The notes beneath the pieces are model-generated. The model was not told the DNA's origin, searched no databases, and saw only the letters and a program-made list of their open reading frames with translations. Below, piece by piece: positions 16,992-26,028 of a stretch of DNA of 51,578 nucleotides. How positions within the stretch are numbered: position 1 is the stretch's first letter; each line of letters opens with the position of its first letter. The DNA lies in assembly GCA_902794405.1 (NCBI GenBank), contig CADBHI010000009.1:1-51578 (forward strand), written 5' to 3'. Both the position numbers and the translations under genes were made by a program. The DNA comes from an uncultured Prevotellaceae bacterium (lineage in GTDB: Bacteria; Bacteroidota; Bacteroidia; Bacteroidales; Bacteroidaceae).

Positions 16992-18365
16992 TCAGAGCAA
17001 TTCAGGCAACTGATAGAGACGCGTACTGTTGCTACCCTTGATGAGGATATAGTAGCCCTGGGGCTGACATTCCTGTATGGCGGCCTTCACCTCCTCCACA
17101 TCATGGAAGTGGCGGTAAGTGCTGGGACACAACTCCAAATACTCGTCACCAACAAGCCAAACCTCGTCAAGGTTGCTCTCAGCTATCTGTGCCACGAGTT
17201 TCTGATGCTCCTTATGGCTGGAATTGCCCAATTCGCGCATCTCGCCAAGAATCACCATCTTAGGACTGACATCCATCACCTTAAAGTTCTCTAAGGCAGC
17301 ACGCATGCTCGAGGGATTCGCATTATAGGCATCCACCACCAAGTGGTTGTGCGCCGTTACCGTCAGCTGCGAACGGTTGTTAGAGGGCTTGTATGCTTCA
17401 AGTGCACGATTGATGTCGGCAGGACTTACTCCGAAGTTCAGTCCTACGGCTATTGCCGCCATCATGTTGTCAATATTATAGGCGCCGATGAGCTGCGTCT
17501 GCACCTCATACCACTGTGGCTGCTCATTTCTGTCTTCAAGATTGGAGTCCGACTCGCGCCACCGGAATTTCAGGAAAGGCGCACAGCTGATGACTTCACC
17601 CACGGTGCAACCCTCAACATTCTCGATATTGGTAGAATACGGAGCCACCCATACGTTGTCGGGCAGGATGTCGACGAGCCGTTCATTGTCGGCGTTAAGG
17701 AATACCAGACTCTCGCCACGACGTCCTAAGAAATCGTAGAGCTCACCCTTGGTCTTTACCACATTCTTGAATGAGCCGAAACCCTCCAGATGGGCACGCC
17801 CAACGTTGGTAATCAACCCGCAGGTTGGCTCTGCTGTCTCTGCTAATGTACGGATATCGCCAGGATGACTGGCCCCCATTTCAATGACAGCAATGTCATG
17901 TTCTGCCGTCAGTCGGAACAAGGTCTTGGGAACGCCCACGTCATTGTTGAAGTTGCCTTGAGTATAGAGCACATTATACTTCTGCTGCAGCACCGATGCC
18001 ACCAGCTCCTTCGTCGTCGTCTTACCGTTAGTGCCGGTAATGCCGATAACCGGAATCTGAAACTGCCGGCGATGCTCCCGGGCCAAGTCCTTGAACGTCT
18101 GGAGGCAGTCGTCCACCTGAATGATGCCCCCCCTCTTATCCTCCGAGGGGGAAGACTCCTCCCCTCGGGGAGGTTGGGAGGGGGCCACACTCTCGTCAAC
18201 AATAGCGTAGCTACATCCCTTTTCCAACGCTGTAGATGCAAACAAGTTACCATCAAACTTCTCACCTTTCAATGCCAGGAAAATGCTTCCCTTTGGGCAG
18301 TCGCGGCTGTCAGTTGTGATGCAGGGGTGCTCCTGATAGAGCTTATAAAGTTCCTTAATAGTCAT
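16992..18365 (-). CDS. murF: UDP-MurNAc-tripeptide--D-Ala-D-Ala ligase
   Basis: MurF adds D-Ala-D-Ala to the UDP-MurNAc-tripeptide, the last cytoplasmic step of peptidoglycan precursor synthesis. The ATP site GITGTNGKTTTKELV, the MGASHPGDI segment and DAYNANPSSM are all present. I start at MTIKELYKLYQEHP (457 residues), because the next 16 codons upstream overlap the promoter. Between CSYAIVDES and QVDDCLQTF sits an extra segment of about 17 residues (APSQPPRGEESSPSEDKRGG), encoded by a GC-rich palindromic repeat, in a loop of the N-terminal domain. The frame is kept, so the enzyme is presumably functional. Confidence 0.93.
   Translation of the reverse strand: MTIKELYKLYQEHPCITTDSRDCPKGSIFLALKGEKFDGNLFASTALEKGCSYAIVDESVAPSQPPRGEESSPSEDKRGGIIQVDDCLQTFKDLAREHRRQFQIPVIGITGTNGKTTTKELVASVLQQKYNVLYTQGNFNNDVGVPKTLFRLTAEHDIAVIEMGASHPGDIRTLAETAEPTCGLITNVGRAHLEGFGSFKNVVKTKGELYDFLGRRGESLVFLNADNERLVDILPDNVWVAPYSTNIENVEGCTVGEVISCAPFLKFRWRESDSNLEDRNEQPQWYEVQTQLIGAYNIDNMMAAIAVGLNFGVSPADINRALEAYKPSNNRSQLTVTAHNHLVVDAYNANPSSMRAALENFKVMDVSPKMVILGEMRELGNSSHKEHQKLVAQIAESNLDEVWLVGDEYLELCPSTYRHFHDVEEVKAAIQECQPQGYYILIKGSNSTRLYQLPELL
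18127..18186. repeat. GC-rich palindromic repeat, copy B (inside murF)
   Basis: This is an imperfect palindrome of about 60 bases: C-rich arm, GGGG, a short AGTCTT-type centre, and the inverse. It contains CCTCGGGGAGG and CCTCCGAGGGGG. It is inserted in frame in murF and adds about 17-20 residues. It resembles copies A and C. Confidence 0.65.
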
Positions 18366-18385
18366 GCTTCTTCCGATTTTTGCTG

Positions 18386-18393
18386 CAAAGTTA
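18386..18393 (-). promoter_or_regulatory. -7 promoter element of murF
   Basis: The minus strand reads TAACTTTG 20 bases upstream of the chosen murF ATG. A TTG lies about 17 bases further up. Its position argues against the longer murF frame starting at 18413. Confidence 0.6.
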
Positions 18394-18456
18394 CGAAAAG
18401 GATGGCAAAACAACGAAAAAAAGCAAGATTATTACCTTCATTAGCATTTTTTTGCG

Positions 18457-18798
18457 TTATGGAAGCTTTCTCCCACTCCCTGCAGTTTTATCGGATGCTG
18501 CCTCTGATATGCTCAAAATATTGAATCCTAACTTCATTATCAACTTCAAAGTGCCAATAGAAGTATTTCTATCATACTCCTTTTCCTCCTCAGGAAGTTC
18601 TTCGTATGGCACAAGACACGGATGAGTCTTTAGCTCATCGTTACGCTGTTCTCCATACGTCCATCCTTGACTGATACGAGTCTCTGCCCATACCTCATGT
18701 ACGTTCTTCGATATCTGCTCTGCCAATTGCTCCAATTCTTTTGGCAGCTTGACATCCGATGTGTCCATTGGCTGAGGAACATAGTTTTTGGTTTCCAT
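18457..18798 (-). CDS. Single RyR-domain protein
   Basis: The 113-residue protein is almost entirely one RyR (ryanodine receptor repeat) domain. It has YVPQPMDTSDVKLPKELEQL, then NVHEVWAETRISQGWTYGEQ, then LVPYEELPEEEKEYDR and a final hydrophobic helix. In eukaryotes this domain occurs as tandem repeats in calcium-release channels. Bacterial copies are known in conflict and nucleotide-signalling contexts, but their ligand is unknown. It follows the next RyR gene by 5 bases. The last 15 residues are polar and unstructured. Confidence 0.85.
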   Translation of the reverse strand: METKNYVPQPMDTSDVKLPKELEQLAEQISKNVHEVWAETRISQGWTYGEQRNDELKTHPCLVPYEELPEEEKEYDRNTSIGTLKLIMKLGFNILSISEAASDKTAGSGRKLP

Positions 18799-18803
18799 AT
18801 CAG

Positions 18804-19448
18804 CTATTTCTTTTCAATCTTATACCCCAAGGCTATCAATAGTCGAAGAGTGTCCTCGGCCATAATGCGGTCGTATTCTTTTTCTGATTCAGGCAGATTG
18901 CCATATGGTACCATATCAGGCGTTTCAAGCTTAGAGTCATTACGCTTCAATCCGTATGTCCATCCTTCGCTTTGACGTTCCATAGCCCACATGTCGTGGG
19001 CATTCTCGGCTATTGCTTCTCGGAGTTCATTGAAACCCTCTGGCAAATCCACATGCTTGAGGTCTATCAGTTTGGGGTGATACGTCTGTGCATCTGGTGG
19101 GAAGGCGGTGGTACAGAGACCACCTGTTGCCTCCCATGCCTCAACAAAGGTAGCAATAGGAAAAGTCTGTATATCATTTGACTTGGGGACATATAGATCC
19201 ACCAAATCCGTTATCTGATTGGCCTTGATGACAACAGTGGCCGTCACGTCTACATTGTATTCGCCAAGTAGAGATGCCTTGACCACAGGGATTACAATAC
19301 CTCCCTTCCTTAAAGCTGTAAACACTGTACCAGGATTGGCCTTGTCACGTTCATACACTCGCAATTCAGTATCCTTAAAGGTTTCACCTACAATACCTTT
19401 CATCTCTAATGCGTACTTCACGCACTCATCATAATTTGGAATATTCAT
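18804..19448 (-). CDS. Protein with C-terminal RyR domain
   Basis: From MNIPNYDECVKYALEM this protein has 214 residues. The C-terminal half (about 120-210) is an RyR domain: ENAHDMWAMERQSEGWTYGL and MVPYGNLPESEKEYDR. The N-terminal half is not recognised with certainty; the single cysteine in a YDECVKYAL helix and a later FVEAWEATGG hint at a papain/C39-like fold, but the catalytic His-Asp cannot be confirmed. The start follows the promoter at 19497-19504, which excludes the longer frame. It is cotranscribed with the smaller RyR gene and divergent from the BACON protein. Confidence 0.8.
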   Translation of the reverse strand: MNIPNYDECVKYALEMKGIVGETFKDTELRVYERDKANPGTVFTALRKGGIVIPVVKASLLGEYNVDVTATVVIKANQITDLVDLYVPKSNDIQTFPIATFVEAWEATGGLCTTAFPPDAQTYHPKLIDLKHVDLPEGFNELREAIAENAHDMWAMERQSEGWTYGLKRNDSKLETPDMVPYGNLPESEKEYDRIMAEDTLRLLIALGYKIEKK

Positions 19449-19496
19449 TACAATTACATTTTTAGTTGATGATAATAACTCTGCCTTACAGCATCG

Positions 19497-19504
19497 CAAA
19501 GATA
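19497..19504 (-). promoter_or_regulatory. -7 promoter element of the RyR pair
   Basis: The minus strand reads TATCTTTG about 49 bases upstream of the chosen RyR-protein start. The -33 region is A/T-rich without a perfect TTTG. Confidence 0.55.
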
Positions 19505-19576
19505 ATCAAAAAAACGTAAAAAGGAAACGAATGAAAAAAAAAATTAGGTATTTTCGCTTTTCTTGTTTTTTTTTAT

Positions 19577-19584
19577 TATCTTTG
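19577..19584 (+). promoter_or_regulatory. -7 promoter element of the BACON/lipoprotein pair
   Basis: TATCTTTG lies 40 bases upstream of the ATG at 19625, after a long T tract. It is divergent from the RyR promoter, with about 70 bases between the two. Confidence 0.55.
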
Positions 19585-19624
19585 CACCGATATTACGAAT
19601 GAACTAAAACAAATTTCATTGGTT

Positions 19625-21541
19625 ATGAGGGCAAAACACAATTTTATGATAATCTTTCTGTCTTTACTTGGAGCCATTCAAGTAAAAGGTCAGGATTGTG
19701 ATCTCCTTATTCAAGAAGCCATACAGCAACAAAATAATGGAAAATTTGAAAAAGCAGAAAAAACTTTGGATTTATTTGATGATAAGGACTGTGATGATAA
19801 AAAGTTGAAGAAACTGAGAGATAATATTCGTCAACCGATGACCGCATATAAGAAAGAAAGAGTAAAAACGTCAGTATTGACACTATCTTATGATACGATC
19901 CAGATACCATATCCAGGAGGAGAATTTCCAATTGTCGTCTCAGGTGCCAATAAATGGAAAGCTAAGGTTGAGAGTGAATGGTGTACAGTGAAAAAAGAGG
20001 GCTATCGACTCATCATCAAGTGTATTGATACTAACCCCACCATGAAAGATCGTATAGCGAAAGTAAAAGTGACGAGCGATAAAGGATACAAGACTATTAC
20101 GGTGATAAACGAAGGTGCTCCTGAAATGCTAAGAAGCTCAGTAAATAGTCTCTCATTCCCACGTGACGGGGGTATAGATGAAGTGGCTATATATTCGAAC
20201 ACGGAATGGGGAATAGACAGCCTTTATCTTCCAAAATGGTTGGTATATGAACGTAGTGGTTCATTTGACAACACACGTCTTGCTATTAGAGTAGAGCCAA
20301 ATAATCAACCAGAGAGGCGTGAATGTAGTATTGTCCTACGTTCTGATTCATCAAATGTTGTTATCAATGTCTCCCAAGGCGCAGGAAAGGAAGAGTTGGC
20401 ATCGTCCAAAAACGATCTGATTTTTGGTATTGGAGGTGGTGCAGAATATATAAAGATCTATACAAACGCAGGAAAATGGGACCTATGGAAATCTACTTGG
20501 TGTGATGTCGAACGTATTGGAGAGGATTCTCTAAAAATATCTTGCGACCCCAATAACAATTATTGGCAGAGGGAAGGTAGTGTAAATATACATACTGGTG
20601 CACAAACTATTAGCATTAATATCTCTCAAGAAGCAAAACCATTCCCTTATATGGTACCTGCAATGGGTATTGGAGGACGTTCTTTGTCCTTTGGTATCAA
20701 TGCAGGAATGGTGGTACCCATGATTTCCGCCTCTGCCGACGGATTTACTGGCAGCGCAGTTAGTTATGCTTTAGGCAATAACGACGAAGCAGCGTCATAT
20801 AAGCCTGGTGTAGGGTTCACAATAGGACTGTTTGCCGACATCCGATTGTATCGTAACATCTATCTCATTGCTGGTATTAATTATCTTCAGTATTCCTATA
20901 AAAACGAATTCAAGTCGGATGTCTATGAAAAAATTTATCAGACGCAGTCATACTATCGTGGTGGCATTACTCAAAATAAATATTGGGAAGAGTACACGAT
21001 GAGACAACTTGAGCTGCCAATTCTGGGCTCCTACAGATTTCCAATAACCCCAAAGAGCCATATACAGATTAATGCAGGTCCAATATTTAACTATGGGTTA
21101 TCTGCGAAATTAAATATCTCAGGATTTACAGATAGTGAAACCATGCGCGCTTATACTTATAATGGAAATATTGCCTATGAAGATTTTTCTGTACCACATT
21201 CATTACATTATTCAGGAAATGGTGAACTTAACCTTTATGACAAAAAAGCCAACTATTGTATAGATGAATCAGGTAGAACTGAGGAAAAGTCAAGACAATT
21301 AGAAGATTCCCCACTGAATAGGTTTAATGTTGGACTTCGATTGGGTTGTGTATATGAATACCATGGGTTAAGTTTTGGAGTAGATTTCACCTATTGTTTA
21401 TCCAATATGGCTCGGGATAAGTTCTGGAATGGTGAGCGTTGGAAAATTTTCGAGAACAATGATATTGATTCAAAAATGACAAACTATCGGCAACGGAATC
21501 ATTACTTAGGAATAAAATTAGGTTACACTTTAAGATATTAA
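19625..21541 (+). CDS. Outer-membrane beta-barrel protein with TPR-like and BACON domains
   Basis: The roughly 638-residue protein has a signal peptide (MRAKHNFMIIFLSLLGAIQVKGQ) and a short TPR-like helical stretch (about 25-75). Three BACON-type Ig-like domains follow (about 82-165, 168-255, 260-340), each with the W-C/W-L strand pattern and a closing ...VSQ.../...ISQ... strand. The C-terminal 300 residues alternate aromatic and polar residues and end in a terminal Tyr, as expected for a PorT-like outer-membrane barrel. The domains before the barrel should face the periplasm. It is AT-rich like the rest of the island, cotranscribed with the next lipoprotein and convergent with the TIR array. 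The function is unknown. Confidence 0.8.
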   Translation: MRAKHNFMIIFLSLLGAIQVKGQDCDLLIQEAIQQQNNGKFEKAEKTLDLFDDKDCDDKKLKKLRDNIRQPMTAYKKERVKTSVLTLSYDTIQIPYPGGEFPIVVSGANKWKAKVESEWCTVKKEGYRLIIKCIDTNPTMKDRIAKVKVTSDKGYKTITVINEGAPEMLRSSVNSLSFPRDGGIDEVAIYSNTEWGIDSLYLPKWLVYERSGSFDNTRLAIRVEPNNQPERRECSIVLRSDSSNVVINVSQGAGKEELASSKNDLIFGIGGGAEYIKIYTNAGKWDLWKSTWCDVERIGEDSLKISCDPNNNYWQREGSVNIHTGAQTISINISQEAKPFPYMVPAMGIGGRSLSFGINAGMVVPMISASADGFTGSAVSYALGNNDEAASYKPGVGFTIGLFADIRLYRNIYLIAGINYLQYSYKNEFKSDVYEKIYQTQSYYRGGITQNKYWEEYTMRQLELPILGSYRFPITPKSHIQINAGPIFNYGLSAKLNISGFTDSETMRAYTYNGNIAYEDFSVPHSLHYSGNGELNLYDKKANYCIDESGRTEEKSRQLEDSPLNRFNVGLRLGCVYEYHGLSFGVDFTYCLSNMARDKFWNGERWKIFENNDIDSKMTNYRQRNHYLGIKLGYTLRY

Positions 21542-21547
21542 GTACGT

Positions 21548-23572
21548 ATGAAAAAGAAATTATTATTTGTATTTTGTGCATTACTCGTAGTGTCGTGCTG
21601 TGATGACGAAATCGAGAATGAAGGTATTTCAACTATTAATCTCAATTTAATAGAGGGCGAATGGGTAACAGAAAGCCATGAGAAGAATGAATACAGTGAG
21701 GTTCACGTCTTGGAGGAATTGAAATTCTTTAAATCAATGACTTTGTATTATACCACCTCTTATGACAAAGTTGTTGGAGATTCAGGCGTGTTTTTTGAAC
21801 TAAAGGATGTTTCTGCTGATTATCAGATTGTGAATAACAATAGAATTAAAATAAATAGTAAGGTGGGAAATACCGAATACTCTCGTACTTTAAATAGCAC
21901 TTACGAAATAATAGATATTGAAAAACTAAAGTTTAGAGCAAAGATACAAAGTACTGGTGATACAATAGAATATTACCGTATTGTTGGAGAATGTAACATT
22001 GATAGTGAGCGTTTCATGCCTAACTATAATACTATGCTGCCCAATGCTAAGATATCAAAGTTTTGGACATACAACGATTGTATAGCTGTAGTTGATTCCA
22101 AGGGAGAAATATCTGGAAAGGACAGTGGTACAACGTATGTGTTTATTCAAACCGATCAAGGAATTGCAGCTGTTCGTGTCAGAGTAAAAAGTTTCTTAGA
22201 CAAAAACTATGACGAGTTGATAGGTAAAAACAAAGATGAGGTTCTCCAGATTCTTGGAAGCAACTGTCTCAAAGAAGAAAATAGTTTTTCATATTATTAC
22301 GGAGACCAAATTTTATCTTGGAATTTGAACACTTTTTATCAAAGACATAGCGGTAATTGGTATTATAAGTCTTTCAGTTATGATGCAAAAGGAAATGTTA
22401 ACACAATCTCGATGCAAACTCTTGATAACGTTTTCTTTACCCCAGAAGAGATGACAGCATTCTTAAAAGATTATTACTACTATTATGAAGAAGGTAGTGA
22501 GGAAGATTTTAAGGCGTTCATAAATGCTCCGACACTTGAAGAAGCTACTGTCGGGATTACATGGGATGTAGTCCGAGGTGTTCTGACGTTTGTAGCGATA
22601 CAAAAGAGAATAAAAGTAAATATTGGAAAAGAAGTGTACGTCCCTAATTACAAAGATATTGTTGGAAACGCAACAATCTTGAGTTATACTTCAGAAAACG
22701 AATATGTCGCTTCTGTAGACCCTCTGACCGGTGTAATTATTGGAAAAGATACAGGTTCAACAATTATTGATGTCGAAACCGATCAAGGTATGGTACAAAT
22801 CTTTGTTGATGTACAAGTTTTCTTGGCTGAAGATTATGACTCTTTGATTTGTTGCCCATATAAAGCTTTTGTGCCATATTTTGGAGAAGTTCCGTTTAAG
22901 CGTAATGGAAAAGATTTACTTTTTAAATTTTATATGTTCCCTGACCCTAGGGAAAATTGCGGTAATTGGGATACAATGTTTGTCACGATGACTGAAGATT
23001 ACATTGGCACAGCTACAGCTATCGAACTGACCGCAAGAGAAAATGTTTGGTTTACCCCAGAAGAAATGAGTCAATATCTGGCAGAAAAGTATCATTCATA
23101 CAACAAAGAATCGAATGATACGATTAATGCATATATCAATGATGTTGATGAGGAAAAAGCAACCTGCAAAATTCTTTGGGACATAAGGAATATGAAACTT
23201 ACATTCCAAATGATTGAGCATAAGCCATTGCCCATATATGATTTCGGAAGGTATATGGGGAAAACACGCCAAGAAGCAAAAGCCATGATGCAATCAGAAT
23301 ACGAAAAAGCCCCAAATACGGGAAATATTCAGTTTATGGATCTTCCTATTAAAAATAATGGCATAAACTATGTTCGATTCTTTATTAACAACGAATCTGA
23401 CATTGTTCAATCTATTACGGTACAACTTTATAAAGACGTTGACCAAAGTGCTATTAAAGAAGAGTTGTGGAACAATTACCAAAGAGTAGATGGTGAATAC
23501 GTGTCAAGTGACGGATTAATTTTAGCTAGTTATTATTCTTTAATGAATCAAATAAGTTATACTTTTCGCTAA
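21548..23572 (+). CDS. Large lipoprotein with internal repeats
   Basis: The 674-residue protein has a lipoprotein signal ending in LVVSC. After an N-terminal strand-rich domain, a module occurs twice. Each copy has an Ig/BIG2-like strand set (GEISGKDSGTTYVFIQTDQG, then GVIIGKDTGSTIIDVETDQG), a linker ending in YDELI or YDSLI, a (V/W)FFTPEEM-type helix and an AT(V/C)xI(T/L)WD strand. A third, partial copy of the second half ends the protein. It should be attached to the outer or inner membrane. It begins 6 bases after the BACON protein and probably acts with it. No enzyme motif was seen. Confidence 0.78.
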   Translation: MKKKLLFVFCALLVVSCCDDEIENEGISTINLNLIEGEWVTESHEKNEYSEVHVLEELKFFKSMTLYYTTSYDKVVGDSGVFFELKDVSADYQIVNNNRIKINSKVGNTEYSRTLNSTYEIIDIEKLKFRAKIQSTGDTIEYYRIVGECNIDSERFMPNYNTMLPNAKISKFWTYNDCIAVVDSKGEISGKDSGTTYVFIQTDQGIAAVRVRVKSFLDKNYDELIGKNKDEVLQILGSNCLKEENSFSYYYGDQILSWNLNTFYQRHSGNWYYKSFSYDAKGNVNTISMQTLDNVFFTPEEMTAFLKDYYYYYEEGSEEDFKAFINAPTLEEATVGITWDVVRGVLTFVAIQKRIKVNIGKEVYVPNYKDIVGNATILSYTSENEYVASVDPLTGVIIGKDTGSTIIDVETDQGMVQIFVDVQVFLAEDYDSLICCPYKAFVPYFGEVPFKRNGKDLLFKFYMFPDPRENCGNWDTMFVTMTEDYIGTATAIELTARENVWFTPEEMSQYLAEKYHSYNKESNDTINAYINDVDEEKATCKILWDIRNMKLTFQMIEHKPLPIYDFGRYMGKTRQEAKAMMQSEYEKAPNTGNIQFMDLPIKNNGINYVRFFINNESDIVQSITVQLYKDVDQSAIKEELWNNYQRVDGEYVSSDGLILASYYSLMNQISYTFR

Positions 23573-23635
23573 TCCATACAAATGAGTAATCAGAAAAAGA
23601 TAATTGATAATAGTTATTGACTAACAAAAGAAAAA

Positions 23636-23668
23636 GGGGCTGCACAGAATACACGGTAGTGCAGCCCC
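23636..23668. terminator. Bidirectional terminator between the two island operons
   Basis: GGGGCTGCAC and GTGCAGCCCC form a perfect 10-bp stem with a 13-base loop. A-rich and T-rich flanks lie on the two sides. It separates the plus-strand BACON/lipoprotein pair from the minus-strand TIR array. Confidence 0.8.
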
Positions 23669-23673
23669 ATTTC

Positions 23674-25965
23674 TTATTCAATGTAGTAATCCTTCTTTTG
23701 TTCCGGAGCCAGCCTCCGGAACTTTTTATCTGTTGCAAGTATTATTTCCTCTATGGAAGGAAAACACCAACGTTCACTTATGCCATTATAAAACACAGTG
23801 TTGATCTGACGGTTTTGTGGAGACAAATACACGGCTACCATCAACGACCTATTCTGGCTGTCGTACTCACCAAGTTCGCATAGTTCTCTTCCTGAATACA
23901 CATCCCATAATCTAATAACCCCATCTGTTGAGGCAGATACCATAATACTATCAGAAACAAATGATGCGTACATCATCGTCCCTTTGTGTCTTAAGAATGA
24001 CTTAATTGGCAGTTCCGTCTCTACATCCCAGACTTTGATGGTATTTCCATCCGATGCTGACACCAACAGTTTGTCATTAGGACTAAATGAAATATATTTT
24101 ATAGCATCATGATGACCATTCAGGGTCGCAAGGCACTCCTCTGTCTCTATATTCCATAATTTGATGGTCTTGTCATCTGAAGCACTTGCAACGGTCTTAC
24201 CATCATTTGAAAAAGATACATGATTGACCTTAGCCGCATGTTCGGAGAGCGTTTTCAAATGTTTATATGAACGAGCATCCCAAACAATAATTGTACTATC
24301 GGAAGAAGCTGAAGCCATGTATTTTCCATCTTGGCTAAATGTGATACAAGAAACAGAGCGATGATGGCTAGACAGCGTATGAAGCAAAGAGTCACTATCT
24401 AAATCCCATATTTTTATTGTCTTACCAGAAGATGTAACGAAAATACGCTTGTCTGTAGGATGGAAACATAATACACGCGTATATTTTTCAGCATTGAGCG
24501 ATTTGAGAATCTTTCCTGTTTCCACATCCGAAATAGAAATAAGATCATTGTCAAGAGGTTTCGATGCGAAACGATTACCATCAAAGCTGAAGCATGAATA
24601 TCTACTGTTATTATCTGCTTCAAACTTGGTTATTTCTGCATTGTTACCGTAAACATCCCATAACCTGATGGTATGGTCTTCTGATCCGGAAACCAATCGA
24701 TTCCCATTTTGATTAAAAGAAAGGCAAGTAACATAATTTGTATGTCCTTCAAGAGTCCGTATCACTTTTCCTGTTTTGACATTCCATATAATAATTGTCT
24801 TATCGTCAGAAGCAGAAGCCAACAAGTCTCCATTGGGGTTAAAGCTGATGGCATTTACTTTATCTCTATGCCCCTTAAGGATTTGCGGTTTTCGTCCTTT
24901 GGATTCTATGATTTCAATTTCTGTATCATCAACACTAACTATTGCTTTCTTAAGCCCATCCCTTGCGATAGCTGTAGTCAAAGCCTTTGGGGGTGAGATT
25001 GGCCCCTTATGAGAATCTATTCTTTCTCCGTTCTCAGCATCCCAGATAATTGTGACACTGTCCTTCGACAATGAAATAATTTGTTTCCCATCATCACTGA
25101 ACGACACGGAACAGAGCCCCTTCTCATGACCTTTTAGTACTGCAGAGCTATGATATGACGCCTTCCTTAAGGCAGCTTCGGCTTCCTCCACATAAGGACG
25201 ATCGGGGTTCTTTAAATCGTTTGGAAAAACTTCCAAAAGCAACCTTCTGGCAAGATACGAATCCCCGTCTTCAGTTAGCTGGTTTGCCTTTTCGGCAATT
25301 GCTCTTGCCTGATTCTCCATCATTCTCCAGTTTGCCATTTGCGTTTGCTGATGTTGCCAATACATCCAAAAAGCCACACCCGATATACAGAAGAAGGCCG
25401 TAAAGGCAGCGGCAATCGTCCAGTTCCTTCTTCTCCTTTTCTCACGCTCATATCTCTGCCATAGCGTATCGAACTTTAGGCCAAACATGCGGGCAACAAC
25501 CTTGATGGAGGCTGCATCACGACTTAACTCATTGATACTGATGCCCAGCAGTTCTCTTTCGTCCTTCAGCGAACGAAGAGCGGGAGGAAAACATTCTGTT
25601 TCTTCTTTTTCAGAGAAAGGAGTACCATCAATGATAAAAGGAATAATTTTATCTTCACGCTTCAGATCTATGAAAGTCTGTATCTCTTTATTCACCCATG
25701 GTGACTTGGCTGAATTTGGAGAGCAAATTACAATGAGATACTTTGAATGTTCAAGAGCTGTTTTTATCTCCTTAGACAACACCCCTCCTGCTAACTCCAG
25801 TGCATCACGGAAGATGGGACGTATCTCTTTAGGAAGGGATGCATCCTGTTTTCTAACACTCAATGGAAGACGATAGTGTTCTAACTTATTCCGCAATCTC
25901 TCTGCCCATTCCTCATCTTTACGCTGATAGCTTATAAACGCAAAATACTCTTTCTCCTGTGTCAT
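23674..25965 (-). CDS. TIR-transmembrane-WD40 protein
   Basis: The 763-residue protein starts with a TIR domain (about 1-150): FAFISYQRKDEEWAERL, then the helix SAKSPWVNKEIQTF. The glutamate in the W-x-x-E position is where NAD-cleaving TIRs keep their catalytic residue. A basic stretch RERE/KRRRRN leads into one membrane helix (about 185-207). A short helical segment and about ten WD40 blades follow (about 275-750), many with GH...D...WD. The tail EQKKDYYIE resembles that of the TIR-lipocalin protein. Topology would put the TIR in the cytosol and the WD40 propeller outside it. It is the last gene of the TIR array and may sense envelope partners. Confidence 0.9.
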   Translation of the reverse strand: MTQEKEYFAFISYQRKDEEWAERLRNKLEHYRLPLSVRKQDASLPKEIRPIFRDALELAGGVLSKEIKTALEHSKYLIVICSPNSAKSPWVNKEIQTFIDLKREDKIIPFIIDGTPFSEKEETECFPPALRSLKDERELLGISINELSRDAASIKVVARMFGLKFDTLWQRYEREKRRRRNWTIAAAFTAFFCISGVAFWMYWQHQQTQMANWRMMENQARAIAEKANQLTEDGDSYLARRLLLEVFPNDLKNPDRPYVEEAEAALRKASYHSSAVLKGHEKGLCSVSFSDDGKQIISLSKDSVTIIWDAENGERIDSHKGPISPPKALTTAIARDGLKKAIVSVDDTEIEIIESKGRKPQILKGHRDKVNAISFNPNGDLLASASDDKTIIIWNVKTGKVIRTLEGHTNYVTCLSFNQNGNRLVSGSEDHTIRLWDVYGNNAEITKFEADNNSRYSCFSFDGNRFASKPLDNDLISISDVETGKILKSLNAEKYTRVLCFHPTDKRIFVTSSGKTIKIWDLDSDSLLHTLSSHHRSVSCITFSQDGKYMASASSDSTIIVWDARSYKHLKTLSEHAAKVNHVSFSNDGKTVASASDDKTIKLWNIETEECLATLNGHHDAIKYISFSPNDKLLVSASDGNTIKVWDVETELPIKSFLRHKGTMMYASFVSDSIMVSASTDGVIRLWDVYSGRELCELGEYDSQNRSLMVAVYLSPQNRQINTVFYNGISERWCFPSIEEIILATDKKFRRLAPEQKKDYYIE

Positions 25966-26028
25966 ACCGTCTAATCTATCTTTTTAGGTTTTTCTATTAC
26001 AATAATCTGGCAAAGTCAATGTTTATGA

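Noticed and set aside
23674-25965. Tellurite or toxin-type WD40 protein without enzyme domain
   Set aside because: The N-terminal 150 residues have the TIR boxes (FISYQRKD, W-x-x-E helix), so it belongs with the TIR proteins.
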